Numbered from the stretch's first letter, positions 1 through 5,040 are shown. The stretch is DNA of 5,040 nt from Candidatus Atribacteria bacterium (GCA_027028665.1 JALVIU010000142.1:1-5040); one strand, 5' to 3'. Notes: generated from the letters alone by a model not told the origin. Program-made: numbers and translations.

Positions 1-569
1 GTGTAGAGACAATTTTAAAAAAGATGGAGGAACTTATTGCAAAAGAAGGTAAGGTTTTTACCAAGATTTCAGTAAATGGTGAGGTATTAAATGATGAAAA
101 TAGAGAGAGGATTCTCTCTTTGTCTCCTGAGAATATAAAGGAGATCTCTTTTGATACAGCAAATCCTCGTCTGCTTGCAGGAGAGGCGCTGGATGAGCTT
201 ATCAAATATTTACCAAAGTTAAAGGAAGGTGCATCTACTGTTTCTGAGCTTCTTTCTGTGGGTGAATATGAAAAAGGATATGGTCTCTTTGCAAAGGTGA
301 TAGATGGGATAAATTGGTTTGTAAAGCTCCTTAAAACTTTACCTCCTGTAGTAGGTATGAATTACAAAGATATTTATTATGGAGAGGTGAGTGTAGCAGA
401 TGCATTTTCGGAGTTTGAGAGGGTTATGAATGAACTTCTTGGTGCATTTGAGGAGAAAAATGATCTCAAAATAGCTGAGGTGCTTAAAGAAAAGCTCTCG
501 CCGGTATTACAAGAATGGATAGAAGTGGCAAAAGTACTAAAAGATTATACAGAAAAACCGATAAATTAA
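1..569 (+). CDS. Conserved flagellar-cluster protein of unknown function, 5' end outside window
   Basis: The frame is open to the left edge: codons from position 3 to the ATG at 24 encode VETILKK with no stop. No ribosome-binding site precedes that ATG, so I treat the gene as 5'-truncated by the window; if it did start at 24 it would be 181 residues. Counting from that Met, residues 1-10 continue a helix, residues 13-22 look like a beta strand ending in an NGEVLND turn, and residues 34-46 are a second strand-like stretch. The rest is mostly alpha-helical, with a GEYEKGYGLFAKVIDGINWF stretch near residues 82-101. There is no signal peptide, membrane segment or catalytic motif. The stop lies 38 bp before fliS and no terminator intervenes, so the two are probably cotranscribed. 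Its position suggests a cytoplasmic accessory or chaperone role in flagellum assembly, which is inference only. I do not recognise a named family. Confidence 0.75.
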   Translation, partial: VETILKKMEELIAKEGKVFTKISVNGEVLNDENRERILSLSPENIKEISFDTANPRLLAGEALDELIKYLPKLKEGASTVSELLSVGEYEKGYGLFAKVIDGINWFVKLLKTLPPVVGMNYKDIYYGEVSVADAFSEFERVMNELLGAFEEKNDLKIAEVLKEKLSPVLQEWIEVAKVLKDYTEKPIN

Positions 570-587
570 TAAAAGGGATTGAAAAGC

Positions 588-605
588 TTTGACAAGGAGG
601 TCAAA
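588..605 (+). promoter_or_regulatory. Hairpin presenting the fliS ribosome-binding site; possible CsrA site
   Basis: TTTGAC (588-593) pairs perfectly with GTCAAA (600-605), leaving the six-base loop AAGGAG (594-599), which is the Shine-Dalgarno core of fliS. The SD AAGGAGG ends 7 bases before the ATG at 608, so it also fixes the fliS start. The arrangement GAC-[AAGGAG]-GUC resembles the high-affinity CsrA target known from E. coli, in which ACARGGAUGU carries GGA in a hexaloop. The stem and loop are seen directly; regulation by CsrA is inference. Confidence 0.5.
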
Positions 606-607
606 AA

Positions 608-991
608 ATGTATTCCCCAGTAACATATCAGCAGGCATTTAATGAGTATAAAAAGGCTACTATAACCACCTCTTCACCCGGTGAACTTATACTTATGCTT
701 TACAATGGCCTTATAAGATTTCTTCGTCACGCAAAGCTTGCACTCAGGGAGAAGAAAATCGAGGATGCGCATAACTATATTATAAGGTCAGAAGATATAA
801 TTGAAGCCCTTTTATCCGCCTTAGATTATGAAAAGGGTGGAGATATAGCAAAGAATCTCTCTATGCTTTATGATTATGCATATTGGAGGCTTGTTGAAGC
901 AAATGCAAAGAAGGAGGAATCTTATATTGACGAGGTTATAGAGATAATAGAGCCATTGAGAGAGGCCTGGAAAGAGATTATAAAAAAATAG
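608..991 (+). CDS. fliS: Flagellar secretion chaperone FliS
   Basis: FliS is the cytoplasmic chaperone that binds the C-terminal helix of flagellin, prevents premature filament polymerisation and delivers flagellin to the flagellar type III export gate. The 127-residue length is normal for the family. Family signatures are visible in order: an N-terminal YQQAFNEYKKA helix; TSSPGELILMLYNGLIRFL at about residues 21-39, the hallmark of FliS; a central helix ending in SALDYEKGGDIAKNL at about 70-84; LYDYAYWRLVEAN at about 87-99; and a C-terminal PLREAWKEI stretch. It is all helical, without signal peptide or membrane segment, as expected for the four-helix bundle. The start at 608 is supported by the SD at 594-600. 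It follows the hypothetical flagellar gene by 38 bp, and no convincing terminator follows the stop, so some read-through into the ferredoxin gene is possible. Confidence 0.96.
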   Translation: MYSPVTYQQAFNEYKKATITTSSPGELILMLYNGLIRFLRHAKLALREKKIEDAHNYIIRSEDIIEALLSALDYEKGGDIAKNLSMLYDYAYWRLVEANAKKEESYIDEVIEIIEPLREAWKEIIKK

Positions 992-995
992 TAAA

Positions 996-1012
996 ATAAT
1001 TCGAAGAATTAT
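996..1012. repeat. AT-rich inverted repeat between fliS and ferredoxin gene
   Basis: ATAATTC (996-1002) and GAATTAT (1006-1012) form a perfect 7-bp inverted repeat around a GAA spacer. It starts 5 bases after the fliS stop and touches the proposed -35 of the ferredoxin promoter. With one G-C pair and no U-run after it, it is a poor terminator; an operator or a weak mRNA 3' end are both possible. Confidence 0.4.
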
Positions 1013-1040
1013 GGAAAAAACTCCGAAAATGTGATATCAT
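1012..1040 (+). promoter_or_regulatory. Probable promoter of the ferredoxin gene
   Basis: The -35-like TGGAAA (1012-1017) lies 17 bp before TATCAT (1035-1040). The -10 is preceded by TGA (1032-1034), giving an extended -10 (TGn-TATCAT) that could compensate for the weak -35. Transcription would begin near 1047, leaving a leader of about 39 bases before the ATG at 1086. The assignment is by eye and less secure than the promoters at 1353 and 3984. Confidence 0.45.
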
Positions 1041-1051
1041 ATAAATGTGAT
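1027..1051 (+). repeat. 9-bp direct repeat AAATGTGAT over the ferredoxin promoter
   Basis: AAATGTGAT occurs at 1027-1035 and again at 1043-1051, 16 bp apart start to start. The copies flank the proposed -10 and reach the likely start of transcription. Each contains TGTGA, the half-site recognised by CRP/FNR-family regulators, here in tandem and not inverted. An operator role is inference. Confidence 0.4.
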
Positions 1052-1085
1052 CTTCAATATCTTACCTTAATAAGGAGGTATATAA

Positions 1086-1262
<177 letters not shown>

Positions 1263-1289
1263 TTATCAATTTATTTAAACATTAGAGAT

Positions 1290-1329
1290 ATAAGGGCTGA
1301 AGTGATTTTACTTCAGCCCTTATTTTTTT
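1290..1329 (+). terminator. Rho-independent terminator after the ferredoxin gene
   Basis: A perfect 14-bp stem (1290-1303 with 1310-1323) has a GGGCTGAAGT core and a six-base loop GATTTT. A run of T follows at 1323-1329. It starts 27 bp after the ferredoxin stop. On the minus strand no T-run follows the stem, so it should act in the plus direction only. Confidence 0.95.
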
Positions 1330-1352
1330 GAAAGAAAGTTTAATATATTCTA

Positions 1353-1381
1353 TTGATTTAGGGATTTTTTTCTGTTATACT
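1353..1381 (+). promoter_or_regulatory. Sigma-70-type promoter of the TPR/coiled-coil operon
   Basis: TTGATT (1353-1358) and TATACT (1376-1381) are separated by exactly 17 bp, each one mismatch or two from consensus. The element lies between the ferredoxin terminator and the TPR gene. Transcription should start near 1388, giving a leader of about 28 bases that carries only the SD of the TPR gene. Confidence 0.8.
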
Positions 1382-1400
1382 TAATAAAAATGTCGAAATT

Positions 1401-1407
1401 AAAGGAG
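1401..1407 (+). promoter_or_regulatory. Ribosome-binding site that decides the TPR gene start
   Basis: AAAGGAG ends 8 bases before the ATG at 1416. The in-frame GTG at 1407 overlaps the last base of this SD and has no SD of its own, so it is very unlikely to be the start. The protein therefore begins MKNRF. Confidence 0.8.
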
Positions 1408-1415
1408 TGAGGAAT

Positions 1416-2618
1416 ATGAAAAACAGATTTTTATACAGTTTTTTATTTTTTACGGTCACTATCTTAATCTTTAGTACCCTCTCTTTTTCTCTTACTATTT
1501 CTATCTATAGACCATTTGAAAACCTTACTCAAAACAGCGATTATGATTGGCTTAATCTTGCATTACCACAAATTATATACGATCTTTTATATCCTAACTA
1601 TGATGTAGCATTTAATAAACCAGGAACTGATCTGATTGTAAAAGGAAGATTTTCTCCAGTGCAAGGGGGTATAGAGCTTACACTGGACATTACCTCTGTG
1701 GCAAAGGGAAGGGGGATTTATTCTGTTGTAATAGGAAACCCAAATGATCCTTTATCTATGAGAGATATAGTTTCACAATTCTTCCTGGAAAGGGCCTCTC
1801 TAGGAAAGATTCCTATTGTTGAATATTCGAGAGATGCCCTTATGGCATACTATAAAGGTATTTATTATAAATATATTGGAGAAGAGACCTATGGAGATTC
1901 AAGCTATCCTTCTCAGGCCCCGTGGAAGCTTGCTATAAATTATCTGAGAGAGGCTGTAAAGGTGGAGCCGGATTTTAAAGAGGCTTATAGAGAACTTGCA
2001 TTTTCTTTTAAAGAAACCAAATGGTATGCAGAAGAAGTAAAGGCATGGTCTTTCTACCTAAACCTCGCTACCTCAACTGAAAAGAAGAAAGTCTCTCTAT
2101 TTGTATCTGAGGCCTATTTTAACCTTGCCTATTCATTTTATCAAAAAGGGAGAAAGGATGTAGCTCTTTCTTATCTTATTGAATCTATAAATTATAATCC
2201 TAAAAATATAAAGGCGCATTATTGGCTTGCACGAATTTATTATGATCTTGGAAAACTCAACGAAGCAAAGGCTGAATGGGATACCGTAATAGCCATGAAT
2301 CCTAACTATAAGAGTGCAAAGTATTTTGAAGAGAAGGTGAAAAAGGCATTAAAATATGGAAAAGAGGCTTATGATTATTTTGAGAAGGGCTATCTTGCAT
2401 ACAAAAGAGGTAATATGGATCTTGCAGAAGACTATATAAACAAGGCTATGGAATTAAACTATAAGTTCATGGATACATATTATTGGCTTGGAAGGATAAA
2501 TATAGAGAGAGGAAGATACAAGGAAGCTCTTGAATATCTAAAACAAGGTCTTGAAGTAGATCCTTCTGATAAGAAGATTCGCTATCTTATAAAATTGGCA
2601 AAAAGTAAGATGAAATAG
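1416..2618 (+). CDS. Exported protein with TolB-N-like domain and TPR repeats
   Basis: Function is unknown; the 400-residue protein is probably exported. Residues 1-25 form a signal peptide or N-terminal anchor: KNR, then a hydrophobic stretch at about 5-22 ending in SFS. There is no lipobox cysteine. Residues 27-130 resemble the N-terminal domain of TolB/CsgG-like envelope proteins: a first strand TISIYRPFENLT (27-38), DYDWLNLALPQIIYDLL (42-58), DLIVKGRFSP (72-81) and GIELTLDITSVAKGRGIYS (85-103). From about residue 138 to the end run TPR-like helix pairs, roughly 138-186 (with an insertion near 154-168), 187-220, 231-264, 265-298, 318-350 and 352-385. Typical TPR residues are seen, such as YWLARIYYDLGKLNEA and NP or DP at repeat ends. 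TPRs mediate protein contacts. The gene is first in an operon with the coiled-coil gene 24 bp downstream, which may encode its partner. The TolB-N assignment rests on pattern resemblance. Confidence 0.85.
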   Translation: MKNRFLYSFLFFTVTILIFSTLSFSLTISIYRPFENLTQNSDYDWLNLALPQIIYDLLYPNYDVAFNKPGTDLIVKGRFSPVQGGIELTLDITSVAKGRGIYSVVIGNPNDPLSMRDIVSQFFLERASLGKIPIVEYSRDALMAYYKGIYYKYIGEETYGDSSYPSQAPWKLAINYLREAVKVEPDFKEAYRELAFSFKETKWYAEEVKAWSFYLNLATSTEKKKVSLFVSEAYFNLAYSFYQKGRKDVALSYLIESINYNPKNIKAHYWLARIYYDLGKLNEAKAEWDTVIAMNPNYKSAKYFEEKVKKALKYGKEAYDYFEKGYLAYKRGNMDLAEDYINKAMELNYKFMDTYYWLGRINIERGRYKEALEYLKQGLEVDPSDKKIRYLIKLAKSKMK

Positions 2619-2642
2619 AGATTTAAAAGGAGGGAAAAGGGA

Positions 2643-3884
2643 ATGAAAACATATCATTGGGCTTTAATTGTGCTTGTTGCCTTTATCTTTGGCATGGCTG
2701 TAATGGGAATATTTTCAAATATGAAGATTGCAAAAATCGAAAAGGATTGGAACCAAAAGGTAGAGATGCTAAAAGATAGGGTAAGCCAGACAGAAAAGAG
2801 TTTAGAGAAAAAAGAAGAAGAGTTAAAAGAAAAAGAGGCCAATATAGATTCTTTAAATAAGGCAATGGAAAAGAAAAGTAATACCATTAAGACATTAAAG
2901 GAAGAAGTTGAAAAGTGCAAAAATATGCTTTCTGGGGAAACTTCGAAAGAAAAAGAGTTGAAAAAGCAACTTGAAGATAATAAAAAAGAACTGGAAAAGG
3001 TGAGCAATCTTCTTGCAAAAAGAGAAAATGAAATTATATCACTTAGAACACAGATTGCACAGAAGGATGAAAAACTCTCCCAATTTACTACACTTGAAGC
3101 ACAGGTAGATAAAGATCAGAAAGAAATAGCAAAACTAAATAAGATTCTACAGGAGAAGGATAAAGAGATAGAAAGATTAAACACGCTACTTCTTAAAAAG
3201 GAAGAAGTAATCACCAGTATGGCACTTAAGTTAGAAGAGCTTCAGGATGAATTAAGTGCTCTTAAAAATACATTGTCCAAAAAAGATAAGAAACTAAAGA
3301 ATGCAGAGAAGGCCCTTGATGTGGTAAATAAAAAACTTATAGACAAGATACAGGAGCTCGCTTCCTTAAAGACACTGGCAAATAAGGCCCAGGGAGAGAT
3401 GAGTAAATTAAAAAAGGAACTTTTAAAAAGAGAAAATGTTATAAATACATTAAAAAATGCCTTTTCTGAAAAGGATAAGATAATCGAAAATATAAAGGGA
3501 GATTTTGAAGCACTTAAGAAAAAGCTTTCATCCCTTACTGATGAACTGGGTAAAAAGGATGAGCTTATTAATACTTATAAAAAACAGCTTCTTGAATTAA
3601 AAGAAGAAATGAAAAAAGAGGTCGAAGAGCTTAATAATAGTATAAAAAATCTAAAAGGTCTTTTGAGAGAAAGAGAAGAAGAAATTGCATTGTACAAGGA
3701 AAAGATTGAGAGGCTGGAAAAATACTTTAAAAACACCTCTTATCAGTTGGGTCTAAAGTTGGAAGAGATTGAAAAGTGTAATGCATCTTTAAAAGCCCTT
3801 CAGGCTAAACTTGAAGACCTTCAAGATGAAAATAAAAAATTAAAGACTCAACTTGAAGGGGAGTACAGGAAGAGTACACCATAA
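2643..3884 (+). CDS. Membrane-anchored long coiled-coil protein of unknown function
   Basis: The 413-residue protein has one hydrophobic segment at residues 6-25, then an almost unbroken coiled coil from about 28 to 405 that is very rich in Lys, Glu and Leu. Glycine-containing breaks that could act as hinges occur near residues 97-101 and 363-370. A signature close to K-[KR]-[ED]-x-x-[IL] recurs about ten times in register with the heptads. Cys92 and Cys379, both in an EKC context, lie near opposite ends. There is no globular or catalytic domain, and database similarity to myosin or SMC proteins would only reflect composition. The flank after the membrane segment carries several lysines, so which side of the membrane the coil occupies is uncertain. 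SD AAAGGAGG at 2626-2633 fits the ATG at 2643. It is cotranscribed with the TPR gene 24 bp upstream. A structural spacer or scaffold in the cell envelope is the best guess. Confidence 0.85.
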   Translation: MKTYHWALIVLVAFIFGMAVMGIFSNMKIAKIEKDWNQKVEMLKDRVSQTEKSLEKKEEELKEKEANIDSLNKAMEKKSNTIKTLKEEVEKCKNMLSGETSKEKELKKQLEDNKKELEKVSNLLAKRENEIISLRTQIAQKDEKLSQFTTLEAQVDKDQKEIAKLNKILQEKDKEIERLNTLLLKKEEVITSMALKLEELQDELSALKNTLSKKDKKLKNAEKALDVVNKKLIDKIQELASLKTLANKAQGEMSKLKKELLKRENVINTLKNAFSEKDKIIENIKGDFEALKKKLSSLTDELGKKDELINTYKKQLLELKEEMKKEVEELNNSIKNLKGLLREREEEIALYKEKIERLEKYFKNTSYQLGLKLEEIEKCNASLKALQAKLEDLQDENKKLKTQLEGEYRKSTP

Positions 3885-3890
3885 AAGATA

Positions 3891-3974
3891 TGCCGAAGGC
3901 GGGATTCGAACCCGCACAAGCTTGCGCTCACCAGGTCCTGAACCTGGCGCGTCTGCCAATTCCGCCACTTCGGC
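3891..3974 (-). tRNA. tRNA-Leu (anticodon CAG)
   Basis: On the minus strand the gene folds as an 84-base class II tRNA. The acceptor stem is GCCGAAG with CTTCGGC, followed by discriminator A. The D-loop contains AATTGGCAGA. The anticodon stem CCAGG/CCTGG encloses the loop TTCAGGA, giving anticodon CAG (3938-3940), which reads leucine codon CUG. The long variable arm GAGC-GCAA-GCTT is diagnostic for Leu, Ser or Tyr. The T arm is GCGGG-TTCGAAT-CCCGC. The 3' CCA is not encoded and must be added by a nucleotidyltransferase. It stands alone, convergent with the coiled-coil gene (6 bp away) and divergent from glgC. No terminator is seen after it. Confidence 0.97.
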
Positions 3975-3983
3975 TTATATTAA

Positions 3984-4012
3984 AGTATATATTATAATTA
4001 AAAAATAGTCAA
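3984..4012 (-). promoter_or_regulatory. Promoter of the tRNA-Leu gene
   Basis: On the minus strand TTGACT (4012-4007) and TATACT (3989-3984) are separated by 17 bp, a near-consensus sigma-70 promoter. Transcription would start near 3977, only about 3 bases before the mature tRNA 5' end at 3974. The -35 lies just 25 bp from the glgC start codon. Confidence 0.8.
3993..3998 (+). promoter_or_regulatory. Candidate -10 element of glgC
   Basis: A perfect TATAAT on the plus strand would start transcription near 4005, leaving a leader of about 33 bases with room for the glgC SD. No good -35 is seen 16-18 bp upstream, where the tRNA 5' end lies. The element falls in the spacer of the opposing tRNA promoter. 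The region is so AT-rich that chance is a real alternative. Confidence 0.3.
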
Positions 4013-4037
4013 GAGGCATTATAAGGGGAGGCACAGG

Positions 4038-5040
4038 ATGAAAGATGTTATTGCTATGATCCTTGCAGGAGGACAGGGGACAAGATTAAGCGTCCTCTCC
4101 GAAAAGAGGGCAAAACCTGCTGTTCCTTTTGGAGGAAAGTATAGAATCATAGATTTTGCCCTTAGTAATTGTGTAAATTCTGGCATATATACAGTGGGAG
4201 TGCTCACCCAGTATAGGCCTTTTTCACTTATAGATCATATAGGGATAGGAAAGTATTGGGATTTAGATAGAGCCAGAGGGGGTGTAAAAATCCTTCAACC
4301 TTATGAGGGAAGGGAAGGATTTGATTGGTATAAAGGCACTGCAGATGCTATATATCAAAATCTTGACTTTATTCATAGATATCACCCCAAATATGTTCTT
4401 ATACTTTCAGGGGATCATATATATAAGATGAACTATGGAGAGCTTATTAATTTTCATATAAAAAAAGGAGCAGATGTAACTATATCTTCTATAGAGGTAG
4501 ACTGGAATGAGGCATCTCGCTTTGGAATTATTACCCAGGATAAAGATGGGAAAATTATTCGCTTTCAGGAGAAACCTAAGAAACCTGAAAGTAATCTTGC
4601 ATCTATGGGTATATATGTATTTAATACCGATTTTTTAAGTGATGTAGTCACCTCTGATGCCCGTAATCCAGACTCCTCTCATGACTTTGGAAAGGATATA
4701 ATTCCATCAATAATAAATTCTTCTAGAATTTATACCTATATATTTAGAGGTTACTGGCGGGATGTAGGCACTATACAGTCTTACTGGGAAGCTAATATGG
4801 ACCTTTTACAGGAGCTCCCTCCCCTTAATCTGTATGATTCAGAATCTGTTATATATACAAGAAGCGAAGAAGAACCCCCAGTAAAGTTCTCTCTTGATTC
4901 TTATGTGAAAAGGAGTCTTCTTTCTAATGGGTGTATAATAGAGGGGAAGGTTATAAATTCTGTTCTCTCTCCAGGCGTATATGTAGAGGAAGGTGCAATA
5001 GTTAAAGATTCCATAGTTATGTCATTTACCTATATAGGAA
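4038..5040 (+). CDS. glgC: Glucose-1-phosphate adenylyltransferase (ADP-glucose pyrophosphorylase), 3' end outside window
   Basis: GlgC makes ADP-glucose from ATP and glucose-1-phosphate, the committed and usually allosterically controlled step of bacterial glycogen synthesis. The 334 codons visible cover most of a protein usually about 420 residues long, and the frame is intact to the edge. Motifs in order: nucleotide-binding AGGQGTRL (10-17); [18 protein letters not shown] (23-40), whose Lys23 matches the fructose-1,6-bisphosphate activator lysine (Lys39) of E. coli; [12 protein letters not shown] (97-108); [10 protein letters not shown] (124-133) with the catalytic-type Asp126; SRFGI (160-164); FQEKP (176-180) with the sugar-phosphate lysine; ASMGIYVF (188-195); HDFGKDIIP (215-223); and GYWRDVGTI (238-246). 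From about residue 290 the left-handed beta-helix domain begins. SD GGGGAGG (4025-4031) ends 6 bases before the ATG. The tRNA-Leu gene is divergent upstream; whether other glg genes follow cannot be seen. Confidence 0.97.
   Translation, partial: MKDVIAMILAGGQGTRLSVLSEKRAKPAVPFGGKYRIIDFALSNCVNSGIYTVGVLTQYRPFSLIDHIGIGKYWDLDRARGGVKILQPYEGREGFDWYKGTADAIYQNLDFIHRYHPKYVLILSGDHIYKMNYGELINFHIKKGADVTISSIEVDWNEASRFGIITQDKDGKIIRFQEKPKKPESNLASMGIYVFNTDFLSDVVTSDARNPDSSHDFGKDIIPSIINSSRIYTYIFRGYWRDVGTIQSYWEANMDLLQELPPLNLYDSESVIYTRSEEEPPVKFSLDSYVKRSLLSNGCIIEGKVINSVLSPGVYVEEGAIVKDSIVMSFTYIG

Noticed and set aside
589-594. Perfect TTGACA that could be a -35 element before fliS
   Set aside because: A -10 at 17 bp would fall at 612-617, inside fliS, and the hexamer overlaps the SD. 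It is better explained as the left arm of the RBS hairpin.
996-1012. Inverted repeat as a terminator for fliS
   Set aside because: The stem has a single G-C pair and is followed by GGAAAAAA on the coding strand, not a T-run.
1407-1415. GTG start adding three residues to the TPR protein
   Set aside because: The GTG overlaps the SD AAAGGAG, which is correctly spaced for the ATG at 1416.
2654-3007. Open frames on the minus strand within the coiled-coil gene (2654-3007 and 2683-2865)
   Set aside because: They are antisense to a clear coding region. Their Ser/Phe/Leu-rich composition is what complementing Lys/Glu codons gives, and no SD precedes them.
3861-3878. Direct repeat GAGTACA at the end of the coiled-coil gene, tested as a terminator
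   Set aside because: The copies are direct, the only self-pairing is a 4-bp GTAC, and there is no T-run. It is probably chance.
2643-3884. Assignment of the coiled-coil protein to SMC, myosin or chromosome-segregation families
   Set aside because: There are no ATPase head motifs and an N-terminal membrane segment is present, so such similarity would reflect only coiled-coil composition.
4019-4207. Open frame on the minus strand within the start of glgC
   Set aside because: It is antisense to highly conserved GlgC motifs and has no SD or family resemblance.

Overview
The window is AT-rich bacterial DNA with strong Shine-Dalgarno sites (AAGGAGG type), sigma-70-like promoters (TTGATT/TATACT and TTGACT/TATACT, both with 17-bp spacers) and lysine/glutamate-rich proteins. 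The ferredoxin and GlgC both read like the versions known from hyperthermophiles such as Thermotoga. Together this suggests an anaerobic thermophile of low GC content. Dictyoglomus is my best guess, from general character only and not from a database match.

Layout from left to right: (1) the 3' part of a flagellar-cluster gene of unknown function, followed by fliS, the flagellin export chaperone. (2) A short intergenic region with a likely promoter, then a 58-residue monocluster [4Fe-4S] ferredoxin closed by a strong intrinsic terminator. (3) A well-formed promoter driving two genes 24 bp apart: an exported protein with a TolB-N-like domain followed by TPR repeats, and a membrane-anchored protein that is almost entirely coiled coil. 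(4) A tRNA-Leu(CAG) gene on the minus strand, only 6 bp from the end of the coiled-coil gene, with its own promoter. (5) glgC (ADP-glucose pyrophosphorylase), divergent from the tRNA and cut by the right edge after 334 codons.

FliS and its upstream neighbour belong to flagellum assembly, the ferredoxin to anaerobic electron transfer and GlgC to glycogen synthesis. The TPR/coiled-coil pair looks like a dedicated cell-envelope module of unknown function and is the part most likely to hold something undescribed. The most notable regulatory signal is a perfect 6-bp hairpin that puts the fliS ribosome-binding site in a six-base loop, which closely matches the known architecture of a CsrA binding site.
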